From the NCBI RefSeq assembly GCF_047948215.1, contig NC_134465.1, forward strand, positions 42,941,946 through 43,005,945: a stretch of 64,000 bases of DNA. The letters run 5' to 3'. Origin of the DNA: Lycorma delicatula. Its lineage: Eukaryota; Arthropoda; Insecta; Hemiptera; Fulgoridae. The notes under the pieces are model-generated. The model was not told the origin of the DNA, did no database searches, and was given only the letters and a program-made list of their open reading frames with translations. Positions 10,560 to 21,912 of the stretch are shown here, one piece after another (the first letter of the stretch is position 1; each line of letters begins with the position of its first letter). Position numbers and translations under genes: made by a program.

Positions 10560-11540
10560 TTTATCTACCGTTTTTTTTATTTATTTACTTTTTTTTTATT
10601 TATTTAATACTATTTCTCGAAAATATTAGACAAACTTTTTTATAATATTGTTCAACTTGTTGGGCATGTATGTGGTTCATAATTTTAATTAAATAAGGGA
10701 TGAAGCTATGGTTGTAAATTAACAAAAAAATTCTATGGAGGTTACTAGCAATGTTGTACAAATAAATAGGAAAGTAATATAAAGCATTAATGTAAATGAT
10801 ATTTTTCCGAAAAAAAGTTGTTAAACGAGAATTTTTTTTAATGTAAATTTCTTCATTTCCCTCAAATTTTCCTTAAAAAAAATACAAATTGAAATTGGCC
10901 TTTAATCGATGCAGAAAGTAGTCACCACTTAATGGTGAGGTTGGATGATCTGCCCGTACGTCAGTACGTCACTGCTGTGCTATTATTTCCTGAAACATCG
11001 GCATACCATGAATAAGTCATCTCTTAGTAGGATAAAAATGATACGACTGTTTTTTACGAAGCGATGTATTTTTTTTGTATTTACAGTAGTAAGAAAGCGA
11101 CATCATGTTACAAATACAAAACTATTATTTTTATTCTACTTTTACGCCCTCACTCGAAGCTCGCCGTTGTGACCGCTGTACATCAAGTTTGTAAAATACT
11201 TGCCGTTTAGTATTGTAAAGACGTTTTCTTCTTTCATGATAGATATTAATTTTAATTCCGTTATAATTAACTACTGGTGATGACTGTTAAACAATCGAAA
11301 TGCGCATTCATTATTATTAGTTTATATATAGACAATTATTGATAAGCCTTATAATAATTTTATTCCAATAACCGTTTAATTTTGTTAATTTTATTATTTT
11401 TTGTTAAAATAATTTTTTTTTTCAAAAAATTAGTAACAGTATTAAAATGAAATAGAAAATAAAGCTAAAGTATTTCAATTTGAACAATGATACATTAAAA
11501 TCGGGTTATAGACGAGTAAATTACTCATAACATCAGAGCA
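10483..11540. other. AT-rich DNA with (TA)n at about 10520-10554
   Basis: The frame at 10412-10645 translates the TA run and is not a gene. Nothing else is recognised. Confidence 0.6.
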
Positions 11541-11555
11541 TTACAAAGCAGTGCT

Positions 11556-11854
11556 TTCTTTCTTTTTCCTGTTTAGCCTCCGGTAGCTACCGTTTAGATA
11601 ATACTTCAGAGGATGAATGAGGATGATATATAATGAGTGTGAATGAAGTGTAGTCTTGTACATTCTCAGTTCGACCATACCTGAGATGTATTGGTTAATT
11701 GAAACCCAACCACCAAAGAACACCGGTATCCACGATCTAGTATTCAAGTCCGTGTAAAAATAGCTGGCTTCACTAGGACTTGAACGCTGGAACTTTCGAC
11801 TTCCTAATAGCTGATTTGGGAAGACGGGTTCACCACTAGACCAACCCGGTGGGT
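11556..11854 (-). mobile_element. SINE-A, full-length, with 15-bp target duplication
   Basis: In reverse orientation it starts ccaccgggttggtctagtgg, has a B-box region gcgttcaagtcctag, and ends with the tail catcctctgaagtattatct and gctaaacaggaaaaag. The flanks ttacaaagcagtgct (11541-11555 and 11855-11869) are identical. Confidence 0.88.
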
Positions 11855-11869
11855 TTACAAAGCAGTGCT

Positions 11870-12599
11870 AATTTACTGCAATCACACTGCATTATAAAAA
11901 GTGTTTTGACACGTCATGTGGCTTTGTTTAAATTCATTAGTTGATTGCAATATTTAAAAAAAAAAAAAAAATCATTTATCCATAATTTTTTAAACGATAT
12001 TACTTTTAGTTATTATTTTTTTTTATGTCGTAAAAGAAAATTTATAATTTACATCCTCATAGGAACCTTTTCATGTTACTGAGGTTAAAAATAAAATGAC
12101 TTTTACAAGAAATCTCGGTTACACGGTACTGTAGTATACCGTCTGCATATGTCAGGAACAGTTTACTTTTATTCAAAAACTTTAGTATTTGTGTAAGTAA
12201 AATTTATATTGGAAATCCTCGATGATATCTTTACTGGTGAACATAACGTATGGCATGAAATTTTCGGTGTTAGTGTCTGGTTACTGATTGACAGATGTAT
12301 CTATAATTAACTTATGCGACTTAAAATTACAAGGAAAAAAATTATTTCCCGGAAAAAAACGCCAATATATTATAATCAGATGGCTAGATAGGGTATTAGC
12401 GGTCTGGGTACGTCAGCAGCTAAACCATACCGTAAATGTCTCTTCCGGTTAGATCCTGTAGAAATTATTTTAATTTTATTTAAATTTCGGATGATAAGAA
12501 AAGCGGTATATGTATATTTAACACGAATTTGGCAATGGAAGCTAAATTACATTTATTATCATTGCAAATAATCCCCCTTAGAATTCAAAATAAGCATCA
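11870..12599. other. AT-rich intergenic DNA, nothing recognised
   Basis: No supported feature. Confidence 0.5.
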
Positions 12600-13930
12600 G
12601 CATTATTAATACACTAATATAAATGTTTTGGTACATTTTCTACGACTTTTCTGAGGAAATCATGGGGTACTACGATCAAAACATTTGAACAAAAGTTTCT
12701 TCAAGTGTTCTCGGATGAGTCTTGTAAACGTCTTCTTTAGTTCAACTCCACAAGAAAAAGGTACATGATGTCACATCAGGGCTTCTAGTCCACCGGGGTG
12801 ATCTAGTGGTTAACTCGTCATCGCAAATCAGCTGATTTCGAAGTCGACAGTTCTAAGGTTTAAATCCTAGTAAAGGCAGTTACTTTTATACGGATTTGAA
12901 TACTAGATCGTTGACACCGTTCTTTGGTGGTTGGGTTTCATTAAATCACACGTCTCAGGAACGGTCGACCTGAGACTTCATTTATATTCATACTTATCAT
13001 CCTCACTCATCATCTGAAGTAATACCTTACGGTGGTTCCGGAGGCTAAACAGAAAAAAAGAGAGAGGTCAGAGCTTCTAGTAGGCCAATCTGTTGGTCTA
13101 CGACGGCTTATCCATCTTCCTGGAAACTGATTTCCAGCTATTCGCGAAAAACAATAGCAAAGTGTCCCGTGTAGATGCACCGTCCTAAATAAATATGAGC
13201 TCTGCAATGTTATTCCTCATTGAGTAATAATAGGCAATTCGAAGTTCATAAGCATATACAATTAGCGATCACTGTACATCTTGTTCCGTAAAAGATGAGG
13301 ACCCACCGCATCGATCTCTTTTCACACCACACTGTTACTTTTGAACGTGACTGCCCTTTTTCAACAGCATCACCTAGATTAGTATTACTCCAATAGTGAC
13401 AGTCATGCCGATTAAAAAATACACCGACATGGAAAATTACCTAATCAGTCCATAAAATATTAGCAAAGATTATTTTTCTTCCCTTCTAAAATGATTTCTT
13501 TAAAATTTCATTCGGTAATCGCAGTCTTCAGGAAAGATGCTGGACGTAATGGAGGCTTCCAAGGATGGAAATTTAAATCTTTATTTAAAACAGTGTGAAT
13601 GGTATAGCGTGTTACTTCGCTTTCTTTAGATGCCTGACGGATGTATACTTTGTAGGGCTTCTTTCAAAAATAAACTGAACTCGGATAACAATTTCTTCTG
13701 ACCGTGAAGTCGACGGTCCACCAGAACGTAACAAATCCAATACAGAACCTGTTGTCGTTATTTTACGGTGGTAGATTGTAATATTATTTGGATTAATTGT
13801 TACATTTATACTGTTCTCAGCTCTCCACCGACGCTGGATTTGAGCCACCGATTTTCATATTTCGTAACTTCCTGCGATGATTGCTCTTTCTTTGTTAAAA
13901 ATTGGAGGCGTTTTCAGTTACCTGAAACAT
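12600..13930 (-). mobile_element. mariner/IS630-like transposase pseudogene carrying a SINE
   Basis: On the minus strand, 13848-13612 gives MAQIQRRWRAENSINVTI, GSVLDLLRSGGPSTSRSEE and FERSPTKYTSVRHL, the N-terminal helix-turn-helix region of a DDE transposase. Further along, the frame at 13207-13082 has FPGRWISRRRPTDWPTRSSD, the block just before the last catalytic Asp, and after the SINE the frame resumes with SPDVTSCTFFLW-like sequence and TKEDVYKTHPRTLEE. Many stops and frameshifts are present. The terminal inverted repeats were not found, so the boundaries are approximate. Confidence 0.72.
12790..13067 (+). mobile_element. SINE-A inserted in the mariner-like pseudogene
   Basis: The copy is full length: ccaccggggtgatctagtgg head, aaggtttaaatcctag B box, and tail ending gaggctaaacagaaaaaaag. 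The flanks tcagggcttctagt (12776-12789) and tcagagcttctagt (13068-13081) match at 13 of 14 positions. Confidence 0.88.
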
Positions 13931-14930
13931 AAGTAGTAAGGAATAAGCTTCCTTTCTGTATAATAGTTACCCTTAAAATGACGTTCCGATATTATTATGT
14001 ATTTTCAATTTATAAATAAGTATTAACTTATCAGACATTTTGTATAATCTGTAGCGAAAAAATTAAGGCTATTAAAGAAACACACTAGTTGTTGTTATCG
14101 GCCAAAATAAATAACATGACTTGGTTACACTACGCTGCTTAAATATTATAATTTTTTCGTTAATTGTAACTGATGAAAGGTATCCTTGAATAGGTCATTG
14201 AACTGAGCGATTGTAAAATTTGCAGAAATATATTTTTAATCGGCAACGAAAATTAAATAGAAAAATTTCCTAATTTTAAAACTAACAAGTCTAAAAATAA
14301 AATTATAGTATATGTTTCACCGAAGTATTATCGATGGCAATCTTATTATTATAGCAGTAAATGAAACCTACAAAAGTGTTGTAGTAATAGAATAATTTTA
14401 ACCATGTTGCCAAACTACTTCGTACATTTACATTGATGTACTTATATCACGTACAGGCGGCGCAACCGATCTTTATGCTCGCTGCCACGGAGCAGCGAAC
14501 CCCGCAATTCGAATCATTGTACTATCCTTTTAGCATAATACTAGCTCCGGAGGCGTACCGTAGGCACGCCTTGGTGTGCGGTATCTCGTAATAGGATTAT
14601 TAGGTATCCGAAATTGATTACCTCTTGTGTAAAAATAATTATTTTTGAATGATGAAAATTGATATAACCAAATTTAACTCTAGAAATTGATAGTAACGAA
14701 TCGGGATTTTTCGCTAGTGATCGGTAAATTCCGGTGCCTACTTTTTAATAATAATTCATTATTTTATAAGAAAAATCAATTACATAATTAAATAAAAAAT
14801 ATGTAAAAAAAATTTAAAACCGCTATTAAATTAAACGCACTAAAATGTAAAAAATAATTTTGGGATGATATCTCAGAATGGATTTGACAATAAACGTTGA
14901 TGATGATATGTAAGATTATGTGAAAGTCAA
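13931..14930. other. AT-rich DNA with one GC-richer patch
   Basis: The patch at about 14450-14590 (ggcggcgcaaccgatc... gcacgccttggtgtgcgg) stands out from its surroundings but matches nothing else here. No gene is supported. Confidence 0.5.
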
Positions 14931-15010
14931 ATGGCCTAATGGCCAAAAGTCAAATGGCATTCAAATGGCCTAAAGAGTGGGTGCTCCAGCACCCCATCCT
15001 TTAGGCCATT
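14925..15010. repeat. caaatggcc short repeats and imperfect hairpin
   Basis: The motif caaatggc recurs three times in 14928-14970. The segment ggcctaaagagtgggtgct (from 14968) pairs with agcaccccatcctttaggcc (to about 15006). It could be a transposon end. The LINE-A copy begins about 90 bp downstream. Confidence 0.5.
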
Positions 15011-15098
15011 CATCACGCATATGAAAAAATTTGCAAAAACATCAAATTTTTAATTTGAAGTATAGACAGAATTTTCGAAATGAGGCGTGGCCCCATAT

Positions 15099-15946
15099 TG
15101 CAGTTAATGATGTTAAAGAACAATTTAGATTCGGAGTAACAGTACAAGGTGAAAAGATAAAGATGCTACGATTTGCTGATGATATAGTAATTCTAGCCGA
15201 GAGTAAAAAGGATTTAGAAGAAACAATGAACGGCATAGATGAAGTCCTACGCAAGAACTATCGCATGAAAATAAACAAGAACAAAACAAAAGTAATGAAA
15301 TATAGTAGAAATAACAAAGATGGACCACTGAATGTGAAAATAGGAGGAGAAAAGATTATGGAGGTAAAAGAATTTTGTTATTTGGGAAGTAGAATTACTA
15401 AAGATGGACGAAGCAGGAGCGATATAAAATGCCGAATAGCACAAGCGAAACGAGCCTTCAGTAAGAAATATAATTTGTTTACATCAAAAATTAATTTAAA
15501 TGTCAGGAAAAGATTTTTGAAAGTATATGTTTGGAATGTCGCTTTATATGGAAGTGAAACTTGGACAATCGGAGTATCTGAGAAGAAAAGATTAGAAGCT
15601 TTTGAAATGCGCTGTTATAGGAGAACGTTAAAAATCAGACGAGTGGATTAAGTGGCAAATGAAGAGGTGTTGCGGCAAATAGATGAAGAAAGAAGCATTT
15701 GGAAAAATATAGCTAAACGAAGAGACAGACTTATAGGCCACATATTAAGGCATCCTGGAATAGTCGCTTTAATATTGGAAGGACAGGTAGAAAGAAAAAA
15801 TTGTGTGGGCGGGCCACGTTTGGAATATGTAAAACAATTTGTTAGGGATGTAGGATGTAGAGGGTATAATGAAATGAAACGACTAGCACTAGATAGGGAA
15901 TCTTGAAGAGCTGCATCAAACCAGTCAAATGACTGAAGACCAAAAA
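15099..15946 (+). mobile_element. LINE-A, 5'-truncated reverse transcriptase pseudogene
   Basis: The homology starts at AVNDVKEQFRFGVTVQGEKI (15099). FADDIVILAESKKDLEE (motif C), MKINKNKTKVMKYSRNN and CYLGSRITKDGRSRSDIKCR follow in one frame to 15651. The frame is closed only by an AAA-to-TAA change at 15649-15651; it then continues as VANEEVLRQIDEERSIWKN through HILRHPGIVALILEGQVE to 15906, where TGG has become TGA. The 3' end is a poly-A run after gactgaagacc. This is a less decayed copy than the one at 9.2-10.25 kb. Confidence 0.9.
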
Positions 15947-16425
15947 AAAAAACATGTCAAATAAATACAATTAATATAAAAAAGTTTTAAATTTGTTAAA
16001 AATTAAAAAGACATGACTGCAAAAAAAAAAAAAATAGGATGTCCGGCCAGTGCAGATCATTGCTATTAGATCCGTGAAGGATTTTTGCCAATACAACTTA
16101 GTTCCTTGAATATTACGGATCACAAGATGAACAACATAATAAGGTTCGACTACATTTTGGCGTAAGCGACCGTAAACAGATACATTTTTTCTGAAATTTA
16201 TGAAGTCTACATTTGAGAGGACGTAGAAAAATATACGTGTTGGTTTGTAATCTCCTTTTGTTACTCATTACGCTTTATTGGAAGTAGTCTGGAAGTAGTC
16301 GAGTGAGTTATGAGCACTGACCAGTATTCTCTGAACCCATTCCAACTGTTTAGAAACATTACTCTTTAATGTAGGATAATTAAAGCGTATTCGGTGACAA
16401 TTTTATTTTTTTTCAATTTATTTAA

Positions 16426-16428
<3 letters not shown>
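15947..16428. other. AT-rich DNA, nothing recognised
   Basis: No supported feature. Confidence 0.5.
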
Positions 16429-16491
<63 letters not shown>

Positions 16492-16650
16492 CCTATGGCA
16501 TTCCGGATGACGTAAGGATCCCAATGCGAGATCATGCATGTAAATCGGTTCAGCCGATGAGCTGCTGTAAAGGAACAAATATTTATACATACATACTACC
16601 TAAATATATTACACTCTTCTCTGGGCAGTTGTATAGTTATTTCAGTACAT
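16429..16650 (+). repeat. Family C repeat fragment with (CA)n(TA)n
   Basis: (CA)n at 16429-16450 and (TA)n at 16451-16488 are followed directly by agcctatggcattccgg, gacgtaaggatcccaat, aaatcggttcagccgatgag and tacactcttctctgggcagt. The same blocks occur at 28505-28655, 41462-41610 and 53870-54005. The frames at 16366-16748 are not genes. Confidence 0.75.
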
Positions 16651-17440
16651 ATTTAAGTAACGGTACATGTATAACAAACTGCAGAAAATACAAAGTTTTT
16701 TATTTTATTATTTATAAGTTCATAGATAGAATAATATTGTTTAAATAAAAGAAAAATTTATGATTGTATTTTAAATACATTAGTGAGAAGATTTTCTTAA
16801 AAGATGGTTCAGTAGTTGATTAAAAAAAATAATAATAAAACTGACAACACAGTTCTAGAACACGTCACACGGCTAAAGCCGCGTTCGGGGAAAGTCTTAC
16901 AACTGCGGGTTGTTTCTGATTCACGGCTTACACATACAACTTAATTAAAAATATTTATCATATTATTTAAATATAATATTTTTTCGTTTATTTAATTGAA
17001 TTATTTTAACTAAAGCTGGCCCGCATATAATATTTAATCCGCGCACGTGTGGCGGTACTAGTAGCGACGGTCGGTAGACCGGTGTATCCGCGAGGCTTAA
17101 CGCACGAGGTACCGAGTCGACCGGGGGATCGAGTTCGAGACCCGGCCGGACCTAGTTACATTTTTACACTTAAAATCTTATTCATTTATTTAATTCTGTC
17201 GTACACCTGTGACGTCACAACATAGCGGTCGACTACAACAGCAATTTTTTGTGGTGGGGTGCAATTTTGGGAAAAGTTTTTTTTAAAAATATTGTTATTT
17301 TTTAATCGTTAACAAATGGACCTAAGAAAAATATGACCCTAATTAGGCGAAATCTCGAAATACTGAGGGTAACCTTGCTTTACAGTCTCATCCCCCGTGA
17401 CCTTTTAAGTTGAAAATTTAACGGGATCTAGCCCTATATA

Positions 17441-18025
17441 CAGGTTGATTCAGGAGGATAGGCCAATACTTTGACAACTCATTCTAGAGGCTAAAAATAA
17501 GAAAAAAGTTCATATAAACATAGGTCCGAAAACGCTTCGTTAGCGAGTTATACAGCATGAAATATTTCGCCCGAGTTTCAGTTCCTCCGGGTAAATTAAG
17601 GCTTTCTGAAATTCTGGGAAGGTCAATTAAGGGACAAATTCAATTGTTTCTTATGATTTTTGAGCTGGGAAATCGAAAAAAATAGGTCCTAGAACTGTAT
17701 CTCTGTTAGTTTCTAAGATATCCCATGTAAAACGCCAAAAATAGGGTCAAAAAACACATTTTTTTATGTTTGATGTACAATAACGCTGTTAAATTGGCAA
17801 TAAATCATACATTTTTTAAACATAAATTGTAGAGAATTTAATTATAAGAAGATTGATGTAAATAATGTCAACAGAAAAGAAATAAAATATTTTAAAATTT
17901 TCGACTTTTATTATTATTTTCTTCTAAGTTTTCGTCGGTTTTGTTGTTAATATGAAGTGTTTTCTTATTTTAAGCCTCTAGAATGAGTTGTCAAAGTATT
18001 TGCCCTATCCTCCTGAATAACTCTG
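17441..18025. mobile_element. TA-flanked foldback/MITE (Tc1/mariner-like), copy 1
   Basis: The element begins CAGGTTGATTCAGGAGGATA and ends ccctatcctcctgaataact followed by CTG, with TA on both sides. The second copy at 19484-20217 has the same ends. The host repeat R is uninterrupted at the same point in its copy at about 28245-28260, so the empty site is visible. No transposase frame is present. Confidence 0.85.
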
Positions 18026-18181
18026 TATAGAAGTAATCTGACCAAGTTTCGTAAAAATCGGTGAAATAGTTTTGAAGATATAAGGTGATTTAGAGGCCGA
18101 CACCAAACACACACACACACGTACACACGAATCTGAAAAATTTCCATCCGGTTTTTTGGATTCCTTAGGTATAAAAACGTC

Positions 18182-18403
18182 GAGAACCGGTGTATTCAAC
18201 GCGGTATGGCCGTTGGCAGAGATCGTGGATACCGGTATTTTTTGGTGGTTGGGTTTCAATTAACCACACATCTCAGAAATTGTCGACCTGAGATTATACA
18301 AGACTACACTTCATTTACAGTTATACATATCATCCTCATTCATCCTCTGAAGTAATAACTGACGGTAATTCCTGGAAGCTAACCAGGAAAACGGAAAAAA
18401 GGA
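18182..18403 (+). mobile_element. SINE-A, altered or truncated head, inside repeat R
   Basis: From gatcgtggataccgg to gctaaccaggaaaacgg it follows SINE-A, but the usual tRNA-like head is replaced by about 40 bp of unrelated sequence. Flanks aggtataaaaacgtc (18167-18181 and 18404-18418) are identical. R continues on both sides. Confidence 0.8.
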
Positions 18404-18530
18404 AGGTATAAAAACGTCAAATTCCGGTGAAAACCGCATATCCTTTAATTACTTACCTTTCTTCTTCTTTTTATAGCTGTAGCTCTGTTATACGGCTATC
18501 TAGTATCTAGACGGGAAAGTAAATATAACG

Positions 18531-19480
18531 TGGAAGCATATTTAGGCTCTTTTTCATTGGACGAAATATTGAGGTGAGTTATAAGAAACGGTAAAATAAA
18601 ATTAATAGTAATAATAAAAACTGAATTCGGTCTAAGGCGTTAACGTATTCAAAAAAAAAGCAAAACAAAGCAAAAAAAAAAGAAAACTTTAAAATTATTT
18701 AATGAAGAAAAAGAAAGACTACGTAGATAAAATTAACTTCTGCTATAGCCTAACGATAATCATCATACAGCTGTTATGCTTTAAGCTAAAAAAAAAGCGT
18801 ATAGCATGTTCAAAATTTGTTATTATTAAATAGGTTATGAAAAAAAGTATTTTTGCGCACGGGTATATGTTGTGTGTTCGCGGGTTATTTGTTTCATTTG
18901 AATGATGCATCAAGAAAAAAAATAGTTAAATGTCGTAGTCAAACATATAATTTTGTGCGTGATATAATGGAGTACAGAACAGGTTTCTTTTATTTTTGCC
19001 TTAGGTATTAAAGCTTATTTCAGTTCATGCCTTCAGGTTTACATACGTAAGACTTCTATTCTATATACAATGCATGCGTAGAAATCTTATCATTTTTATT
19101 GAATTTACAATAATAAAAAACGAAATATAAAAATTTTTTATGAACGATTTACAGTGAGTGATCTTTTTGAATAATTATATTTTCCACGCGATTTGACCAC
19201 TCCTTGAGGTTAAGGGAGGGGGTGTTTCTATTTTGGTGTTATCAAATCTTTATCGGCTACCTAACTGATAATCCCCTTCTAAATGAAATTCGTAAAATGT
19301 TTAAAACGGTTGAAAACTGATAATTTACAAAACTATTTTCGTATATAAATAAATTTTATTTATTAACAATATTCTTGCATTATCCAATAACGGTTAAACC
19401 ATTTTTAAAATAACCAAATGATTTATTTATCTTTAAACAGATTGACATCTTGACCGCAATATAATTTTAAAAATAATTAA
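18531..19480. other. AT-rich DNA, nothing recognised
   Basis: No supported gene or family match. Confidence 0.5.
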
Positions 19481-19483
19481 CTA

Positions 19484-20217
19484 CAGAGTGATTCAGGAGG
19501 ATAAGGCAATACTTTGACAACTCATTCTAGAGGCTAAAAATAAGAAAAAAGTGCATATAAATATAGGTCCGAAAACGCTTTGTTAGCGAGTTATACAGGA
19601 TGAAAGATTTCGCCCGAGTTTCAGTTCCTCCGGGTAAATTAAGGCTTTCTGAACTTATGGGAAGGTCAATTAACTTGTTTTCCGTAGATCTAAAATTATT
19701 GTACCTAATAGACGTCTGTTTTCTTTTTTGTAACATTTTCTTCTAAGTTTTCGTCGGTTTTGTTGTTAATAAAAGCCGACATTTTTAACATTTTATTTCT
19801 TTTTTCTTCTTATAATTAAATTCTCTACAATTTATGTTTAAAAAATTATGATTTATTGCCAATTTAACAAAGTTATTGTACGTCAAACGTAAAAAAAAAT
19901 GTGTTTCTGACCCTATTTTTGGCGTTTTATATGGGATATCTTAGAAACTAAGAGAAATACAGTTCTGGGACCTATTTTTTTCGATTTCTCAGTTCAAAAA
20001 CCATAAGAAACAATTGAATTTTCTCCTTAATTGACCTTCCCAGAATTTCAGAAAGCCTTAATTTACCCGGAGGAACTGAAACTCGGGCGAAATCTTTCAT
20101 CTTGTATAACTCGCTAACGAAGCGTTTTCGGACCTATGTTTTTATGAACTTTTTTCTTTTTTTTTAGCCTCTAGAATGTGTTGTCAAAGTATTGCTCTAT
20201 CCTCGTGAATCATTCTG
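19484..20217. mobile_element. TA-flanked foldback/MITE, copy 2, long inverted arms
   Basis: It is 734 bp, flanked by TA, starting CAGAGTGATTCAGGAGGATA and ending tatcctcgtgaatcattctg. The arms are about 190 bp (to about 19675 on the left, from about 20030 on the right) and include gcccgagtttcagttcctcc and its complement. The frame at 19527-19736 lies in the arm and is not a gene. Confidence 0.85.
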
Positions 20218-21220
20218 TATATACGTAACTTTTCAATAAAATGTTTTTTCCTTTTTTGATCGTTTTTAGGATAAGGAATGAGGGTTTTAGAAAATGAATT
20301 AATCTGAAAAAATTTCAGTTTAGTCAATCCAGTTTAATTTTTTTATTTCAGAAATAATTCAATATGTCCATTTTATTTTTTTGAGTATCATATTTCTCGG
20401 GAATTACTGAAGAAATATACAACTGTGGGATCATCTTTTTACTTTCTTAGCGTCATAGATCTACGCGCTGCAAGAAGGAAAGTATTGTAATCAGTAGAAA
20501 AATGGGTTATGGATTTTTTTTCGTTTCTCTACCCGAGGATCCAAAGAAAAGGGTGGTATATTCGTTCCTGTGTTGCGTGTTTGAAGATCAATAACGTTTG
20601 ATTCGATAAACGGATTTTGATGAAATTTTATACCGAGACTCGTGTATATGGGACAATTTGTTGGTTTATTTTTTGTTTTTTTTATTTAGGGAAAGCTTCA
20701 ATATTAGAGGAAGACGCGGGGATTCAGCTTCCGCGAATCGATTAATTTGTTAGTTGAGGATTATAACTTACTGTAGGTATTTGTAGTTGGAAGAGACCAT
20801 ACGGACATAAGATAGTAAGTACTACATTGATGAAAATGTCTGGCTCTCAACTATTAGCTCCCTACCGTACTCTACGAAAATTACGTTAAACTGTAGTTGT
20901 TGATTGCAAATCGTAAAACCAATACACATACCGAACACATTCCGCACCGATAAATGTGTTCATTTTTTTAACACTGGTGACAGCGTTTGGTGGCCGAATT
21001 CGGTACTAATTCGAGTCTAAACTTGTGTGTTTTGCTATGAAATATGATCTCAACCGAATCTGTAAGTTGCTTAAATACATTTTTATACGCTTTTAAAGTT
21101 GTGCTTTAAATCACCCGGGTTTACCCTATCGACCTATTCATCATAAAACATTCTGTTACAAATATCTGTACAGTCGAATGTATCTTATGATGTCTTGATT
21201 TCAAATTTGCCGGCGGCCAG
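20218..21220. other. Non-coding DNA; possible repeat at 20450-20760
   Basis: The segment ctacgcgctgcaagaaggaa, then agtattgtaatcagt, loosely resembles the start of family H and may be a related element. No coding sequence is supported. Confidence 0.4.
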
Positions 21221-21273
21221 AACAGAAAGTACACGAATGCCGGCGACCCGCCGGCATTCGTGTACTTTCTGTT
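21221..21273. repeat. Perfect 25-bp hairpin with 3-nt loop
   Basis: 21221-21245 (aacagaaagtacacgaatgc plus cggcg) is exactly complementary to 21249-21273, with loop acc. It is GC-richer than its surroundings. A loop this small argues against a microRNA precursor. A foldback origin or an assembly fold-back are both possible. Confidence 0.9.
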
Positions 21274-21369
21274 TTTTATCTTGCACATATTTTTAGTTAT
21301 CGTAAAGCGCTATAGATAGTTCCAAAAATTTATTTTTAATTCTTGTATCTCTTATTATCTAATGCCAGC

Positions 21370-21620
21370 GTTTTTCTCCGTGAGGCTGTCCTTTCTGGTG
21401 TCGATCAGCTTGTGTATTCTACATTATTTTGGTCTATCCTTTATAATTTTTGTATCTAAATAAGAAACTTCTCTAAGTTCTGATTTTTCTCGTGTTCCTT
21501 TATCCTTAATATTTAATTCTTTATTAACCTTCTTTCTGGTTACACTTCATTACTTTTGCCTTAATTTTTATATATTTCCAAATTAGCGTAGGAAGAAATT
21601 AGATCAAAGTTTTTCGCTAA
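21370..21620 (-). mobile_element. Degenerate LINE fragment
   Basis: Minus-strand frames give KINIKKTKVMKCNQKEG and then EVSYLDTKI-like residues, matching the KNKTKVMKCSRNN...CYLGSRIT region of LINE-A-type reverse transcriptases. It is short and heavily decayed. Confidence 0.5.
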
Positions 21621-21742
21621 CAGTAACTCTATAAAAAAGAATTCGGAGATATGTTTGTTTGTTTATATCACATCATTACTTTATTTTTACAAGTAGAACA
21701 TATCTTAAAATTATTTTCGTTTTTATTTGTGATACATTTTCT

Positions 21743-21824
21743 CCTCTCACACTCTCTCTCACACCCTCTCTCGCTCTCTCTCTCTCTCGCTCTCTCTCTC
21801 TCGCTCTCTCTCTCTCGCTCTCTC

Positions 21825-21911
<87 letters not shown>
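21743..21911 (+). repeat. (CT)n(GT)n compound microsatellite
   Basis: About 150 bp of CT with occasional CG or CA interruptions, then (GT)n. Leu-Ser frames here (21651-22003) and their complement are repeat translations. Confidence 0.95.

Positions 21912-21912
<1 letters not shown>

Larger units (their letters stand above)
16860..18530 (+). repeat. Interspersed repeat R, copy 1, with two nested insertions
   Basis: R runs from ggctaaagccgcgttcgggg to ctagacgggaaagtaaa. It matches 27727-28492 and, reversed, 47045-48045 and 62975-63489. Shared blocks include attaggcgaaatctcgaaat, cacaacatagcggtcgacta and gaccttttaagttgaaaa. At 17060-17150 it contains a tRNA-like stretch with B-box sequence gagttcgagacccgg. 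A TA-flanked foldback element (17441-18025) and a SINE-A (18182-18403) interrupt it. No coding capacity is seen. Confidence 0.8.

Noticed and set aside
10412..10645. Frames with IYIYIY runs (also at 16366, 55192, 57321, 59788)
   Set aside because: They are translations of (TA)n arrays with no conserved flanks.
21221..21273. microRNA precursor
   Set aside because: The loop is only 3 nt and the stem is perfect over 25 bp, unlike normal precursors.
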